Source of the DNA: Vampirovibrionales bacterium
GTDB taxonomy: Bacteria > Cyanobacteriota > Vampirovibrionia > Vampirovibrionales > Vampirovibrionaceae
Reading direction: 5' to 3'
Assembly: GCA_016712355.1 (NCBI GenBank)
Contig: JADJRF010000005.1
Coordinates: 1,178,001 to 1,242,000 of the forward strand
DNA length: 64,000 nt
Part shown: in pieces, positions 9,797-16,791 of the stretch
How the letters are laid out: each line of letters starts with the position of its first letter
Position numbering within the stretch: the first letter of the stretch is position 1
Position numbers and translations under genes: made by a program
Notes under the pieces: generated by a model
Databases searched by the model: none
Told to the model about the DNA's origin: nothing
What the model saw: only the letters and a program-made list of their open reading frames with translations

Positions 9797-10328
9797 ACTC
9801 TTCGAGCTGCTCAAGCGGCTGGCTTTCCGGCGCGGCGACTTTATTCTGGCCTCTGGCAAGCGCGCCTCGTTTTACCTAGACTGCCGTCTGGTCACGCTCC
9901 ACGGGCGCGGGGCGCATCTCATCGGCCAATTGCTCTACGAACAGCTTGAACCGCTACACTTGGACGCCGTTGGCGGCGTGGTGCTGGGCGCCGCCCCCAT
10001 GGTCAGCGCGATTACGGCGCGCAGCGCTCAGGCGGGCAATCCCATGCACGGCTTCCTGATTCGCAAACAGGGCAAGGGCCATGGCGCGGATCGTCTGGTC
10101 GAAGGCCCCATCGACCCGTGGATGCGCGTGGCGATTGTCGAAGACGTTATCACCACGGGGCGATCCGTCCTGCAAGGCATCGAAACCCTGCGCCGCAGCC
10201 TGCCCGATATCAAAATCACGGGCGTCTACGCCCTGATTGATCGCGGCGACGGCGGTCGCGAGGCTATTGAGGCGGAATCGATTCCGTGTCAGGCGTTGTA
10301 TAGCGTTGACGAATTTCTTCGGGGATGA
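9759..10328 (+). CDS. pyrE: Orotate phosphoribosyltransferase
   Basis: PyrE makes orotidine 5'-phosphate from orotate and PRPP in pyrimidine synthesis. The 189-residue protein has FILASGKRASFYLDCR near the start, the flexible-loop motif IRKQGKGHG and the PRPP-binding motif VAIVEDVITTGRS at about 124-136. GGAG lies 8 bases before the ATG, inside the end of the ATPase-TPR gene. Its 3' end overlaps the convergent zinc-ribbon gene by about 65 bases. Confidence 0.94.
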   Translation: MLSSALLQTQRDELFELLKRLAFRRGDFILASGKRASFYLDCRLVTLHGRGAHLIGQLLYEQLEPLHLDAVGGVVLGAAPMVSAITARSAQAGNPMHGFLIRKQGKGHGADRLVEGPIDPWMRVAIVEDVITTGRSVLQGIETLRRSLPDIKITGVYALIDRGDGGREAIEAESIPCQALYSVDEFLRG

Positions 10329-10683
10329 AGCGCTGCCAGTCGGCGCCCATCGATTGAATGAATTCATGCGCTTCTAATACGGCGTCTTCGTCGATCACCG
10401 GCGACTGGGCGAGGCGTTGGCGATCGTCGTCGGTGAATTCCGGGTCTTTAAAGCGCTTGGCATCCTGAATGGCCCGCGAGTGCGGCGCAGATTCCACGCC
10501 CACGGCGGCCACGCCGTTATGGCGTCCGCAGTGGTGGCAATGCACGCTGACGATGTACATGCCATCGCCTTCGCCCACCAGCTCGACGTCTTCGGGCTCG
10601 AACGCTTCCTGACAGAAATTGCATTCCATGCGCGTGAAGAAATGCTGAATAATACCGAACGTATCCATCCGAAACGCTTCCAT
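10264..10683 (-). CDS. Zinc-ribbon protein of unknown function
   Basis: The protein has two Cys pairs, MECNFCQEAF and HCHHCGRHNG, about 25 residues apart. They should form one zinc site and are followed by an acidic helical tail. I recognise no named family. The open frame reaches 10785, but a TATAAT box (complement of 10763-10768) overlaps the upstream ATG at 10764. If it is the real -10 box, translation must start further in, so I use the Met at 10683. Starts at 10764 or 10785 remain possible. The frame overlaps the convergent end of pyrE. Confidence 0.65.
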   Translation of the reverse strand: MEAFRMDTFGIIQHFFTRMECNFCQEAFEPEDVELVGEGDGMYIVSVHCHHCGRHNGVAAVGVESAPHSRAIQDAKRFKDPEFTDDDRQRLAQSPVIDEDAVLEAHEFIQSMGADWQRFIPEEIRQRYTTPDTESIPPQ

Positions 10684-10904
10684 CTTCTCGCAGACGCTAC
10701 GGAGAAACCGGCGGACGGCTGCCACGACGCGTCGCGATTGCCCAGCCCGGTTGACTGTTTCCATTATAGCGCCCGCTTGGGCCACCGGCCACGCTTTTCA
10801 CTTTTTTGTTAGAATCCGGCCTTGGCGTCGCTCTGTTTCGGATTCTCTCGAATCCCCGGCTGCCGCCGTCTGTGCTCTTTTCGTTGTCTTCAGGACCTTC
10901 GCCC

Positions 10905-11360
10905 GTGACCGCCGCCGACTGCCTGCTGCTCGACGTCCAGATTTTCGATACCGATTGCTATGGCGTGATGTGGCACGGCGCTTACACCAAATGGCTGGAA
11001 ATGGCTCGCGTGGCCTATCTCAAGCGTCGCGGCGTCCTGCTCTCAAAGCCCGGAGAGCCGGACGGGCTCGTGTATCCGGTGGTGGCCCAGCAATTCGCGT
11101 TTCGCTCGCCCGCGCGCATGGCGGACGTTCTGGCGCTGGAAACGACGCTGGCGATTGAGGGCCGAAAACTCCTGTTCTCGCAGACGTTTCGCCAGCAGGA
11201 CACAGGCCGCGCGCCAGAAGCGCCGCCGATCGCCGCGCCTTCGCGCGTGGTGATGGAAGCTCTCACCACTTGCGTGATTCTCGACAGTCGCTGGAAACCT
11301 CTGCGCCGCCTGCCAGACGATCTGCTTGAAAAGCTGACGGCCCCGCCGCCCGTCGCCTAG
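10905..11360 (+). CDS. Acyl-CoA thioesterase, 4HBT/YbgC-like hotdog fold
   Basis: These enzymes hydrolyse acyl-CoA or aryl-CoA thioesters. The active-site signature FDTDCYGVMWHGAYTKWLE, with its catalytic Asp, Gly and His-x-x-Tyr, is at about residues 13-31. I chose the GTG at 10905 because it has AGGA 9 bases upstream and gives the normal 151-residue length. The longer frame from TTG at 10806 adds non-homologous residues. The stop overlaps the end of asnS by 4 bases. A 1,4-dihydroxy-2-naphthoyl-CoA thioesterase role is one possibility but is not shown here. Confidence 0.85.
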   Translation: MTAADCLLLDVQIFDTDCYGVMWHGAYTKWLEMARVAYLKRRGVLLSKPGEPDGLVYPVVAQQFAFRSPARMADVLALETTLAIEGRKLLFSQTFRQQDTGRAPEAPPIAAPSRVVMEALTTCVILDSRWKPLRRLPDDLLEKLTAPPPVA

Positions 11361-12751
11361 GGGCTCAGCCGGTCCATCAGACGCGGGAAGGGAATCGTCT
11401 CGCGGACGTGATGCAACCCGCAGATCCAGGCCACGGTGCGTTCAACGCCAAGGCCAAAGCCCGCATGCGGAAACGTCCCGTAACGGCGCAGGTCCAGATA
11501 CCAGCCAAACGCCTCTTGCGGCAACTCATGGGCGTGAATCCCGCGCAGCAGGACGTCGAAATCGTCCTCGCGCTGCCCCCCGCCAATGATTTCGCCGTAG
11601 CCTTCCGGGGCGATCATATCCACATTCAGCGCCAGCTTGGGATTTTCGGGGTCGGCTTTCATATAAAACGCCTTCACCTCGCGCGGATAGCGGTGAATCA
11701 GGACCGGGCGATCAAAGCGCTGTGAGATGACGGTTTCTTCGTCGCCGCCAAAATCCTCTCCCCACGGGACATCATGGCCTTCGGTCTTGAGAATCGCCAG
11801 CGCTTCATCATAGCAAATCCGGGGAAACGGCTTCTGGATGGCTTCGAGCTTGGTGATGTCCCGCTCCAGGGCGAGCAGTTCAGGCCGCCGGCGTTTCAAC
11901 ACGCGCTGAACAATGGCGCAGACGAAGTCTTCAGCCAGATCCATGTCGCCCGCCAGATCCAGAAAGGCCACTTCCGGCTCCACCATCCAGAATTCCGTCA
12001 GGTGACGGCGCGTTTTGGATTTCTCAGCCCGAAACGTCGGCCCGAAGCAGTACGCGCGCCCGACCGCGGCGGCGGCGGCTTCGGCGTAAAGTTGCCCGCT
12101 CTGGGTGAGGTAGGCCTTGCCGTCAAAATACTGGGTTTCAAACAGATTGGAAGACCCTTCGCAGGCGTTGGGCGTGAAAATAGGAGAATCCACTAGCGTA
12201 AAGCCCTGGCCGTCAAAATAATCGCGAATCGCCGCGATAATTTCGGCGCGGATGCGTAGAATCGCATGCTGACGGCTGGATCGCAGCCACAGGTGACGAT
12301 GATCCATGAGAAAGGCCACGCCATGATCTTTCGGCGTGATGGGGTATTCCTGAGCCGCGCCCAACACTTCAAAATCGCTGACCGACAGCTCGTATCCCAG
12401 CGCTGAGCGCGTATCGGCTCGAACCACGCCGCTCACGCGCACCGAGGACTCCTGCGAGACGCGATCGGCGGCTTCAAAGAGCGCCGGCGCCACGTCGCCG
12501 CGAAACATCACGCACTGAATCACCCCGGTGCCGTCGCGCACCTGTAAAAAGTGCAGTTTGCCGCTGGAGCGCTTGTTATACAGCCAGCCATAGAGTGTCA
12601 CGCGCTGGCCGTCGTATTGCGCAATGCGTTCAATCGTGGGCCGCAGGGCCAGAGGCCCGCCGTCGGCGGCGGCAATCGGGCCTGAAGAAATCGAGGCGTC
12701 TGAAGAGAGTGAAGCGTCTGAAGAAATCGAGGCGTCTGAATCGGTCATCAC
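11357..12751 (-). CDS. asnS: Asparaginyl-tRNA synthetase
   Basis: AsnRS charges tRNA-Asn. It has an OB-fold anticodon domain (VTLYGWLYNKRSSGKLHF), then the class II core with motif 2 FRAEKSKTRRHLTEFWMVE and motif 3 GFGLGVERTVAW. The segment TQYFDGKAYLTQSGQLYAEA marks it as AsnRS rather than AspRS. Translation starts at GTG 12751 or ATG 12748, with AAGGA upstream. The first 23 residues are an unusual Ser/Asp/Ala/Ile repeat (SDASISSDAS type) encoded by near-identical DNA repeats and are not part of the fold. The length without this tail is normal. Confidence 0.95.
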   Translation of the reverse strand: MMTDSDASISSDASLSSDASISSGPIAAADGGPLALRPTIERIAQYDGQRVTLYGWLYNKRSSGKLHFLQVRDGTGVIQCVMFRGDVAPALFEAADRVSQESSVRVSGVVRADTRSALGYELSVSDFEVLGAAQEYPITPKDHGVAFLMDHRHLWLRSSRQHAILRIRAEIIAAIRDYFDGQGFTLVDSPIFTPNACEGSSNLFETQYFDGKAYLTQSGQLYAEAAAAAVGRAYCFGPTFRAEKSKTRRHLTEFWMVEPEVAFLDLAGDMDLAEDFVCAIVQRVLKRRRPELLALERDITKLEAIQKPFPRICYDEALAILKTEGHDVPWGEDFGGDEETVISQRFDRPVLIHRYPREVKAFYMKADPENPKLALNVDMIAPEGYGEIIGGGQREDDFDVLLRGIHAHELPQEAFGWYLDLRRYGTFPHAGFGLGVERTVAWICGLHHVRETIPFPRLMDRLSP

Positions 12752-12787
12752 AGGCGGGGATCCTTGCTCGGGGGAATGTAATCTCTT

Positions 12788-12793
12788 ATTATA
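12788..12793 (-). promoter_or_regulatory. -10 box upstream of asnS
   Basis: A perfect TATAAT on the minus strand lies 37-42 bases before the asnS GTG start. No convincing -35 hexamer is visible 16-18 bases upstream. Confidence 0.45.
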
Positions 12794-12837
12794 GCCCTCT
12801 CCGGACTGCGATAGCGCGCTTGCGCGTCTTCAAGGCG

Positions 12838-13293
12838 TTACGGGTAGTCCAGATGCGCCTCGTCGTCGAAGGCCTGCGGGACAATCGCGCGTCCGGCCAG
12901 ACCCGTTCCGCGAATGCCCTTGCCCACGAGCCGCCGCCAAACCGGATGCCGGTCCACGCCCAGTATCTCGCGCGCCGCATAGCAAGCGCTGACGCCCGTC
13001 GCGTTGCGCAGTTCAATGGCGTCAGGCGGTATCATCCGCCAATAACAGCGCCGACAGATGCGATCGCCGCTGAGGTAAAACGTATAGGCGCGATTCGGCG
13101 ATAGCGCCGGGTTGGGCGCGGAAACGCCCGGCGGCCCGTCGGTGATGGCGGCGGGCTGTTTGTCCGCGTCCTCGGGCGCGGTGTCCCCCGGAACCTGCCC
13201 CCAGGCGCGTCCCGGCGCGAAACGGCCCGCCATCGCCGCCACCAGCAGCAGCAACAGGGCGAACGCGAGGCGAAACCGCGCGAAAGTCATCAT
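12838..13293 (-). CDS. Secreted protein, 151 aa, unknown function
   Basis: A signal peptide (FALLLLLVAAMAGRFAPG, cut probably near residue 32) leads into a mature domain with three cysteines (ICRRCYW, VSACYAA). The sequence YTFYLSGDRICRRCYW, followed by PPDAIELRNATGVSACYAAR, suggests a compact disulfide-stabilised domain. I recognise no family. Translation starts at one of two adjacent ATGs, with GGAG about 8 bases upstream. It lies between asnS and rpmE and diverges from rpmE. Confidence 0.7.
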   Translation of the reverse strand: MMTFARFRLAFALLLLLVAAMAGRFAPGRAWGQVPGDTAPEDADKQPAAITDGPPGVSAPNPALSPNRAYTFYLSGDRICRRCYWRMIPPDAIELRNATGVSACYAAREILGVDRHPVWRRLVGKGIRGTGLAGRAIVPQAFDDEAHLDYP

Positions 13294-13316
13294 ATACAGG
13301 ACTCCAGACGAAGGGT

Positions 13317-13340
13317 CTCCTTGTGAGTATACTCAAGGAG
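13317..13340. promoter_or_regulatory. Inverted repeat between the divergent secreted-protein and rpmE genes
   Basis: CTCCTTG (13317-13323) and CAAGGAG (13334-13340) are perfect complements around a 10-base centre that is itself palindromic (AGTATACT). It sits upstream of both divergent genes and 20 bases before the rpmE -35 box. There is no T-run, so an operator is likelier than a terminator. The regulator is unknown. Confidence 0.4.
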
Positions 13341-13359
13341 AATGCGACAGTCATCGCGC

Positions 13360-13388
13360 TTGATTTTCGCCCTTGAGGGCCCTAAAAT
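13360..13388 (+). promoter_or_regulatory. Sigma70-type promoter for rpmE-prfA
   Basis: TTGATT (13360-13365), a 17-base spacer and TAAAAT (13383-13388). The expected start is near 13395, giving a leader of about 70 nt before rpmE. Confidence 0.6.
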
Positions 13389-13465
13389 GGCGATTCATCG
13401 TCGGCGGCCTGAGAGCGCCCTGCGCGCCCGTCGCCTTTCCCCGCCCACTGGAGACGCCTCCCCCC

Positions 13466-13888
13466 ATGAAAGAGAAAACCCATCCCCAGTACAACGTCGT
13501 TGAAGCCGTCTGCGTGTGCGGACACCGCCTGCTGACCGGTACGACGCTGCAAGCCATTTCTGTTGAGATTTGCGAAAACTGCCACCCGTTCTATACGGGC
13601 CAGCAAAAGATTGTGGACACCGAAGGCCGCGTGGAGCGCTTCAACAAGCGCTACGCCGATGTGGCCCCTGCCACCAGGCTCGACGCCAAAAAGAAAGCCA
13701 AAGAAAAGGCCGAGGCCATGGAGCGCCAGCAGAAGCGTCGCGCCCAGGCCATGGCCGCGTCTCAGCCAAAGCCGCGCGCTGCGGCTAATCCGGGGGCAAA
13801 ACCTGCCGCCGCCGAGGCTCCTGCGCCTGAGCCGCAAGCCGCCCCTGCGCCTGAAGCCGCTGCGCCAGAAGCGCCCGCCGCCGAGTAG
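13466..13888 (+). CDS. rpmE: 50S ribosomal protein L31 with Ala/Pro-rich C-terminal extension
   Basis: The first 70 residues are a zinc-binding (C+) type L31: EAVCVCGHRLLTGTT, then ICENCHPFYTGQQKIVDTEG and VERFNKRY. The cysteines in CVCG and CENC are the zinc ligands. Normal bacterial L31 ends at about 65-80 residues. This one continues for about 65 more, first a charged helix (KKKAKEKAEAMERQQKRR) and then an Ala/Pro/Glu tail. I chose the ATG at 13466 because L31 homology begins there. prfA follows 76 bases later, an arrangement found in many bacteria. Confidence 0.93.
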   Translation: MKEKTHPQYNVVEAVCVCGHRLLTGTTLQAISVEICENCHPFYTGQQKIVDTEGRVERFNKRYADVAPATRLDAKKKAKEKAEAMERQQKRRAQAMAASQPKPRAAANPGAKPAAAEAPAPEPQAAPAPEAAAPEAPAAE

Positions 13889-13964
13889 GCCGTTTGCCGC
13901 GCCCGCCTGTCGTTTTGAAAGCGCCGATCGGCTTCTCGCCGTTTGACGCGGGTATCTGATCGTC

Positions 13965-15053
13965 ATGGAAACCCTTTTCGAGAAATTGGAAGACCTTCAG
14001 CGCACGTATGAATCCCTGGGGGAGCAGCTTTCGCAGCCCGAGGTGCTGGCAAACCCTAATCGCTTGCGAGAACTCGCCAAGCAGCGCGCCGCTCTCGAAG
14101 AAACCATGGCCGCTTTTGCCAACTGGAAGCGCATCGACCGTGACTGGCAGGACTCGCAAGACCTGCTGCGCGGCGAAACTGACGACGAGATGCGCGACTT
14201 CCTCAACGCAGAACTCGAACGCCTCGCCGACGAGCGCCTCGCCCAGCAGGAAGCCCTGCGCCTGATGCTCCTGCCGCGCGACCCTAACGACGATCGCAAC
14301 ATCATGCTTGAGATTCGCGGCAGCGCCGGGGGCGACGAGGCCAACATCTTCGCCGCCGACCTGATGCGCATGTACCTGCGCTACGCCGATCGCTGCGGCT
14401 GGAAGGCCAAGATCATGAACGTTTCTGACAGCGATCTCGGCGGCGTGAGCGAGGCGTTTATTCAAATCAGCGGTGATCAGGTCTATCGCCGCCTGAAGTA
14501 CGAATCTGGCGTTCACCGCGTGCAACGCGTCCCGGTGACGGAATCTCAGGGCCGCGTCCATACCAGCACCGCCACCGTGGCCGTCATGCCGGAAATCGAC
14601 GACGTGTCGATCGATATCAACCCCGGCGATATTGAGATCATGACCATCCGCAGTGGCGGCGCGGGCGGGCAAAACGTCAACAAGGTTGAAACCGCCGTCC
14701 GCCTGTTTCACAAGCCCAGCGGCATTCAAATTCATTGTACGCAGGAGCGTAGCCAGCATCAGAACCGGGAATTGGCCATGCAGCTGCTAAAAGCGAAACT
14801 CTTTGATCTCGAAATGCAGCGCCAAAACAAGGAAGTATCCGATTTGCGACGCTCTCAAGTCGGCACTGGCGACCGTAGCGAGCGCATTCGAACGTATAAT
14901 TATCCACAGGACCGTCTAACAGACCACCGGATCGGCCAAAACTTCTCGCTGAGCCCGGTTATCGAGGGCGCGCTCGATGATCTGATCGAACAATTGACGC
15001 TGGCCGATCAAAAGGCAAAACTCGAAAAGCTGGCCCTGCAATCGTCTGGCTAG
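13965..15053 (+). CDS. prfA: Peptide chain release factor 1
   Basis: RF1 releases the peptide at UAA and UAG. The 362-residue protein has the codon-recognition PVT tripeptide (RVPVTESQGRVHTS, about residue 190), which separates RF1 from RF2 (SPF). The GGQ motif is in RSGGAGGQNVNKVETAVR near residue 235. The N-terminal helical domain and the RSQVGTGDRSERIRTYNYP segment are complete. It is probably cotranscribed with rpmE. Confidence 0.97.
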   Translation: METLFEKLEDLQRTYESLGEQLSQPEVLANPNRLRELAKQRAALEETMAAFANWKRIDRDWQDSQDLLRGETDDEMRDFLNAELERLADERLAQQEALRLMLLPRDPNDDRNIMLEIRGSAGGDEANIFAADLMRMYLRYADRCGWKAKIMNVSDSDLGGVSEAFIQISGDQVYRRLKYESGVHRVQRVPVTESQGRVHTSTATVAVMPEIDDVSIDINPGDIEIMTIRSGGAGGQNVNKVETAVRLFHKPSGIQIHCTQERSQHQNRELAMQLLKAKLFDLEMQRQNKEVSDLRRSQVGTGDRSERIRTYNYPQDRLTDHRIGQNFSLSPVIEGALDDLIEQLTLADQKAKLEKLALQSSG

Positions 15054-15151
15054 GGCCTGTCGGCTGCTTGCCTTCTGGCTAGCGCCTTATCTCTGCTCTG
15101 GATGTCCTTCTGTTCTCACTCTGCGCTGATTATCAACCGGGAGTCCTGTCT

Positions 15152-16219
15152 ATGTCCGTTTCATCGCCTGCTTCGCCTGTTCTGGATGGCGTGGATCCCT
15201 GCGCGGCGCTGTATCAGACGATTTTTGGCTTTACGCAGGGCCGCCTGCTGTTTTCCGCCATCGAGCTGGACATCTTTACCCGCATTGCGCAGGGCTGCGA
15301 CGCGGCCCCGGCGCTGAGCAAGGCGGTAGGAGCCGATCTCAGGGCCATGCGGATTTTTCTGGATGGACTGGTGGGGGCCGGGCTTCTGCAGAAATCGCCG
15401 CAATCGCCGGATGCCTATACGATCCCGGCGGCGTATGCCCCGTATCTCGTTCAGGGCGCGCCGCATTATCTCGGCGGCTTGATTGTTCACGGCCGGCGCC
15501 TGTCAGACGCCTGGGGCGCCCTGACAGAAGTCTTGCGCCGTGGGCGTCCAAGCGGTCGCGCGCAAGCGCTGACGGTGGTGGAAGAGCAATTTGCTGAGCT
15601 GGTCAGCGGTATGGCTATCCTGCACGAGGCGTCTGCGGAACAACTGGCCCAAGCGCTCTCGCAACGAGAGTTGACGCCTGCGCCGGGCGCAAACGGCCTG
15701 CGGATTCTCGATATCGGCTGCGGCACCGGGCATTGGTCGGCTGCGCTGTTACGGGCGTTTCCGGCAAGCGTGGCGACGCTGGTGGATTTTCGCCGCGTGA
15801 TTGAGGTTGCAGCGCGCTATATGGCCCAACACGGCCTGTCCGATCGCGTTACGACTGTCGCCGGCGATCTCGAAGAACTCTCGTTTGACCCGATGGCTTA
15901 CGATGTGGTGATTCTCGCCAATCTTTGCCATGCAATCGGCCCCAGCGCCGCGCAAGAAGCGCTCAAGAAGGCCGCACAAGCCCTTGCGCCCGGCGGCTCG
16001 CTGATTATTGTCGAGTCTCTGGCGGACGTCCAGCGCGCCCAGCCCGGCTGGCCCCTGATTTTCGGCGTGAATATGCTGGTCAGCACCGACGAGGGCGACG
16101 TCCTGACCCAAGCCCAGTGCGACGCCTGGCTTTCGGTGCTGGGATTCGCCGCCAGCGAGGCGATTGCGCTGGAGCCGCCTCTCACCGCGTTGCTTTGCGC
16201 CGCGCCCGCCCCTCGGTAA
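15152..16219 (+). CDS. SAM-dependent methyltransferase, O-methyltransferase type
   Basis: The 355-residue protein has an N-terminal winged-helix dimerisation domain (FGFTQGRLLFSAIELDIFTR) like plant-type and polyketide O-methyltransferases. A Rossmann methyltransferase fold follows, with the SAM loop LDIGCGTGHWSAALL at about residue 188. VVILANLCHAIG and ALAPGGSLIIVES fit motifs of the acetylserotonin O-methyltransferase-like family. GGGAG lies 8 bases before the ATG. The substrate is unknown; the neighbours do not indicate a biosynthetic cluster. Confidence 0.82.
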   Translation: MSVSSPASPVLDGVDPCAALYQTIFGFTQGRLLFSAIELDIFTRIAQGCDAAPALSKAVGADLRAMRIFLDGLVGAGLLQKSPQSPDAYTIPAAYAPYLVQGAPHYLGGLIVHGRRLSDAWGALTEVLRRGRPSGRAQALTVVEEQFAELVSGMAILHEASAEQLAQALSQRELTPAPGANGLRILDIGCGTGHWSAALLRAFPASVATLVDFRRVIEVAARYMAQHGLSDRVTTVAGDLEELSFDPMAYDVVILANLCHAIGPSAAQEALKKAAQALAPGGSLIIVESLADVQRAQPGWPLIFGVNMLVSTDEGDVLTQAQCDAWLSVLGFAASEAIALEPPLTALLCAAPAPR

Positions 16220-16282
16220 CAAGACGCGATAAGAATTGTTGCAACTGCGCAACGATGCCGGACGTCGCCGCCGGGCTCCCCG

Positions 16283-16288
16283 TATAAT
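16283..16288 (+). promoter_or_regulatory. -10 box for the coiled-coil/mannosidase unit
   Basis: A perfect TATAAT lies 61 bases before the 16350 ATG. The -35 region has no clear hexamer. A short inverted repeat, GTTGC...GCAAC, lies about 45 bases upstream of it. Confidence 0.4.
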
Positions 16289-16349
16289 GACGCTGGCCCT
16301 TCAGGGGCGTCGCGTTCAGGGCGGCCGGCTCGGCGGATAGAGACGCTGC

Positions 16350-16781
16350 ATGCCAGAGAGCGGCGCGACAGTTGGTTTTCAGAGAGACAGGAGCGCGCAT
16401 GCCTTGGCGCATCGAACGTTTGACGGCTGGACGGACGAATTGAACCTCGAGCAAGAGATTGCAGCTTTAGAGAAGACCATCGGGCCCGCGATGGCGCCCG
16501 CCGCTGCGACGCCTGCGCCTGTTTCGCCCGGCGCGCGCGTGGTTTCAGATGATCTTGCCCGTCGCATCTCTGATAACATTCTGGCCCGCCTGCGCGATGA
16601 CGAATTTCTCGATAAATTCCTGCGCGCGCGTGAATTGCAGCGCGATAATCAGCTGCTGGCTTCGCAAGTGAAGCACCTGCTTCGCGAAAAGAAGCAACTG
16701 GAAGCGATGCTGGCCTCGCATGAAGACGATTTAAGACGCTACAAAGCCGTCGTAGGTAATATCTACCTGAAAATCGACTAG
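16350..16781 (+). CDS. Coiled-coil protein, 143 aa, unknown function
   Basis: After a variable, Ala/Pro-rich first half, residues about 68-135 form a continuous amphipathic helix (LARRISDNILARLRDDEFLD, then LQRDNQLLASQVKHLLREKK). This looks like a dimeric coiled coil. There is no signal peptide. It ends 10 bases before the alpha-mannosidase and is probably its operon partner. No family is recognised. Confidence 0.7.
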   Translation: MPESGATVGFQRDRSAHALAHRTFDGWTDELNLEQEIAALEKTIGPAMAPAAATPAPVSPGARVVSDDLARRISDNILARLRDDEFLDKFLRARELQRDNQLLASQVKHLLREKKQLEAMLASHEDDLRRYKAVVGNIYLKID

Positions 16782-16791
16782 GGGCGCTTCT

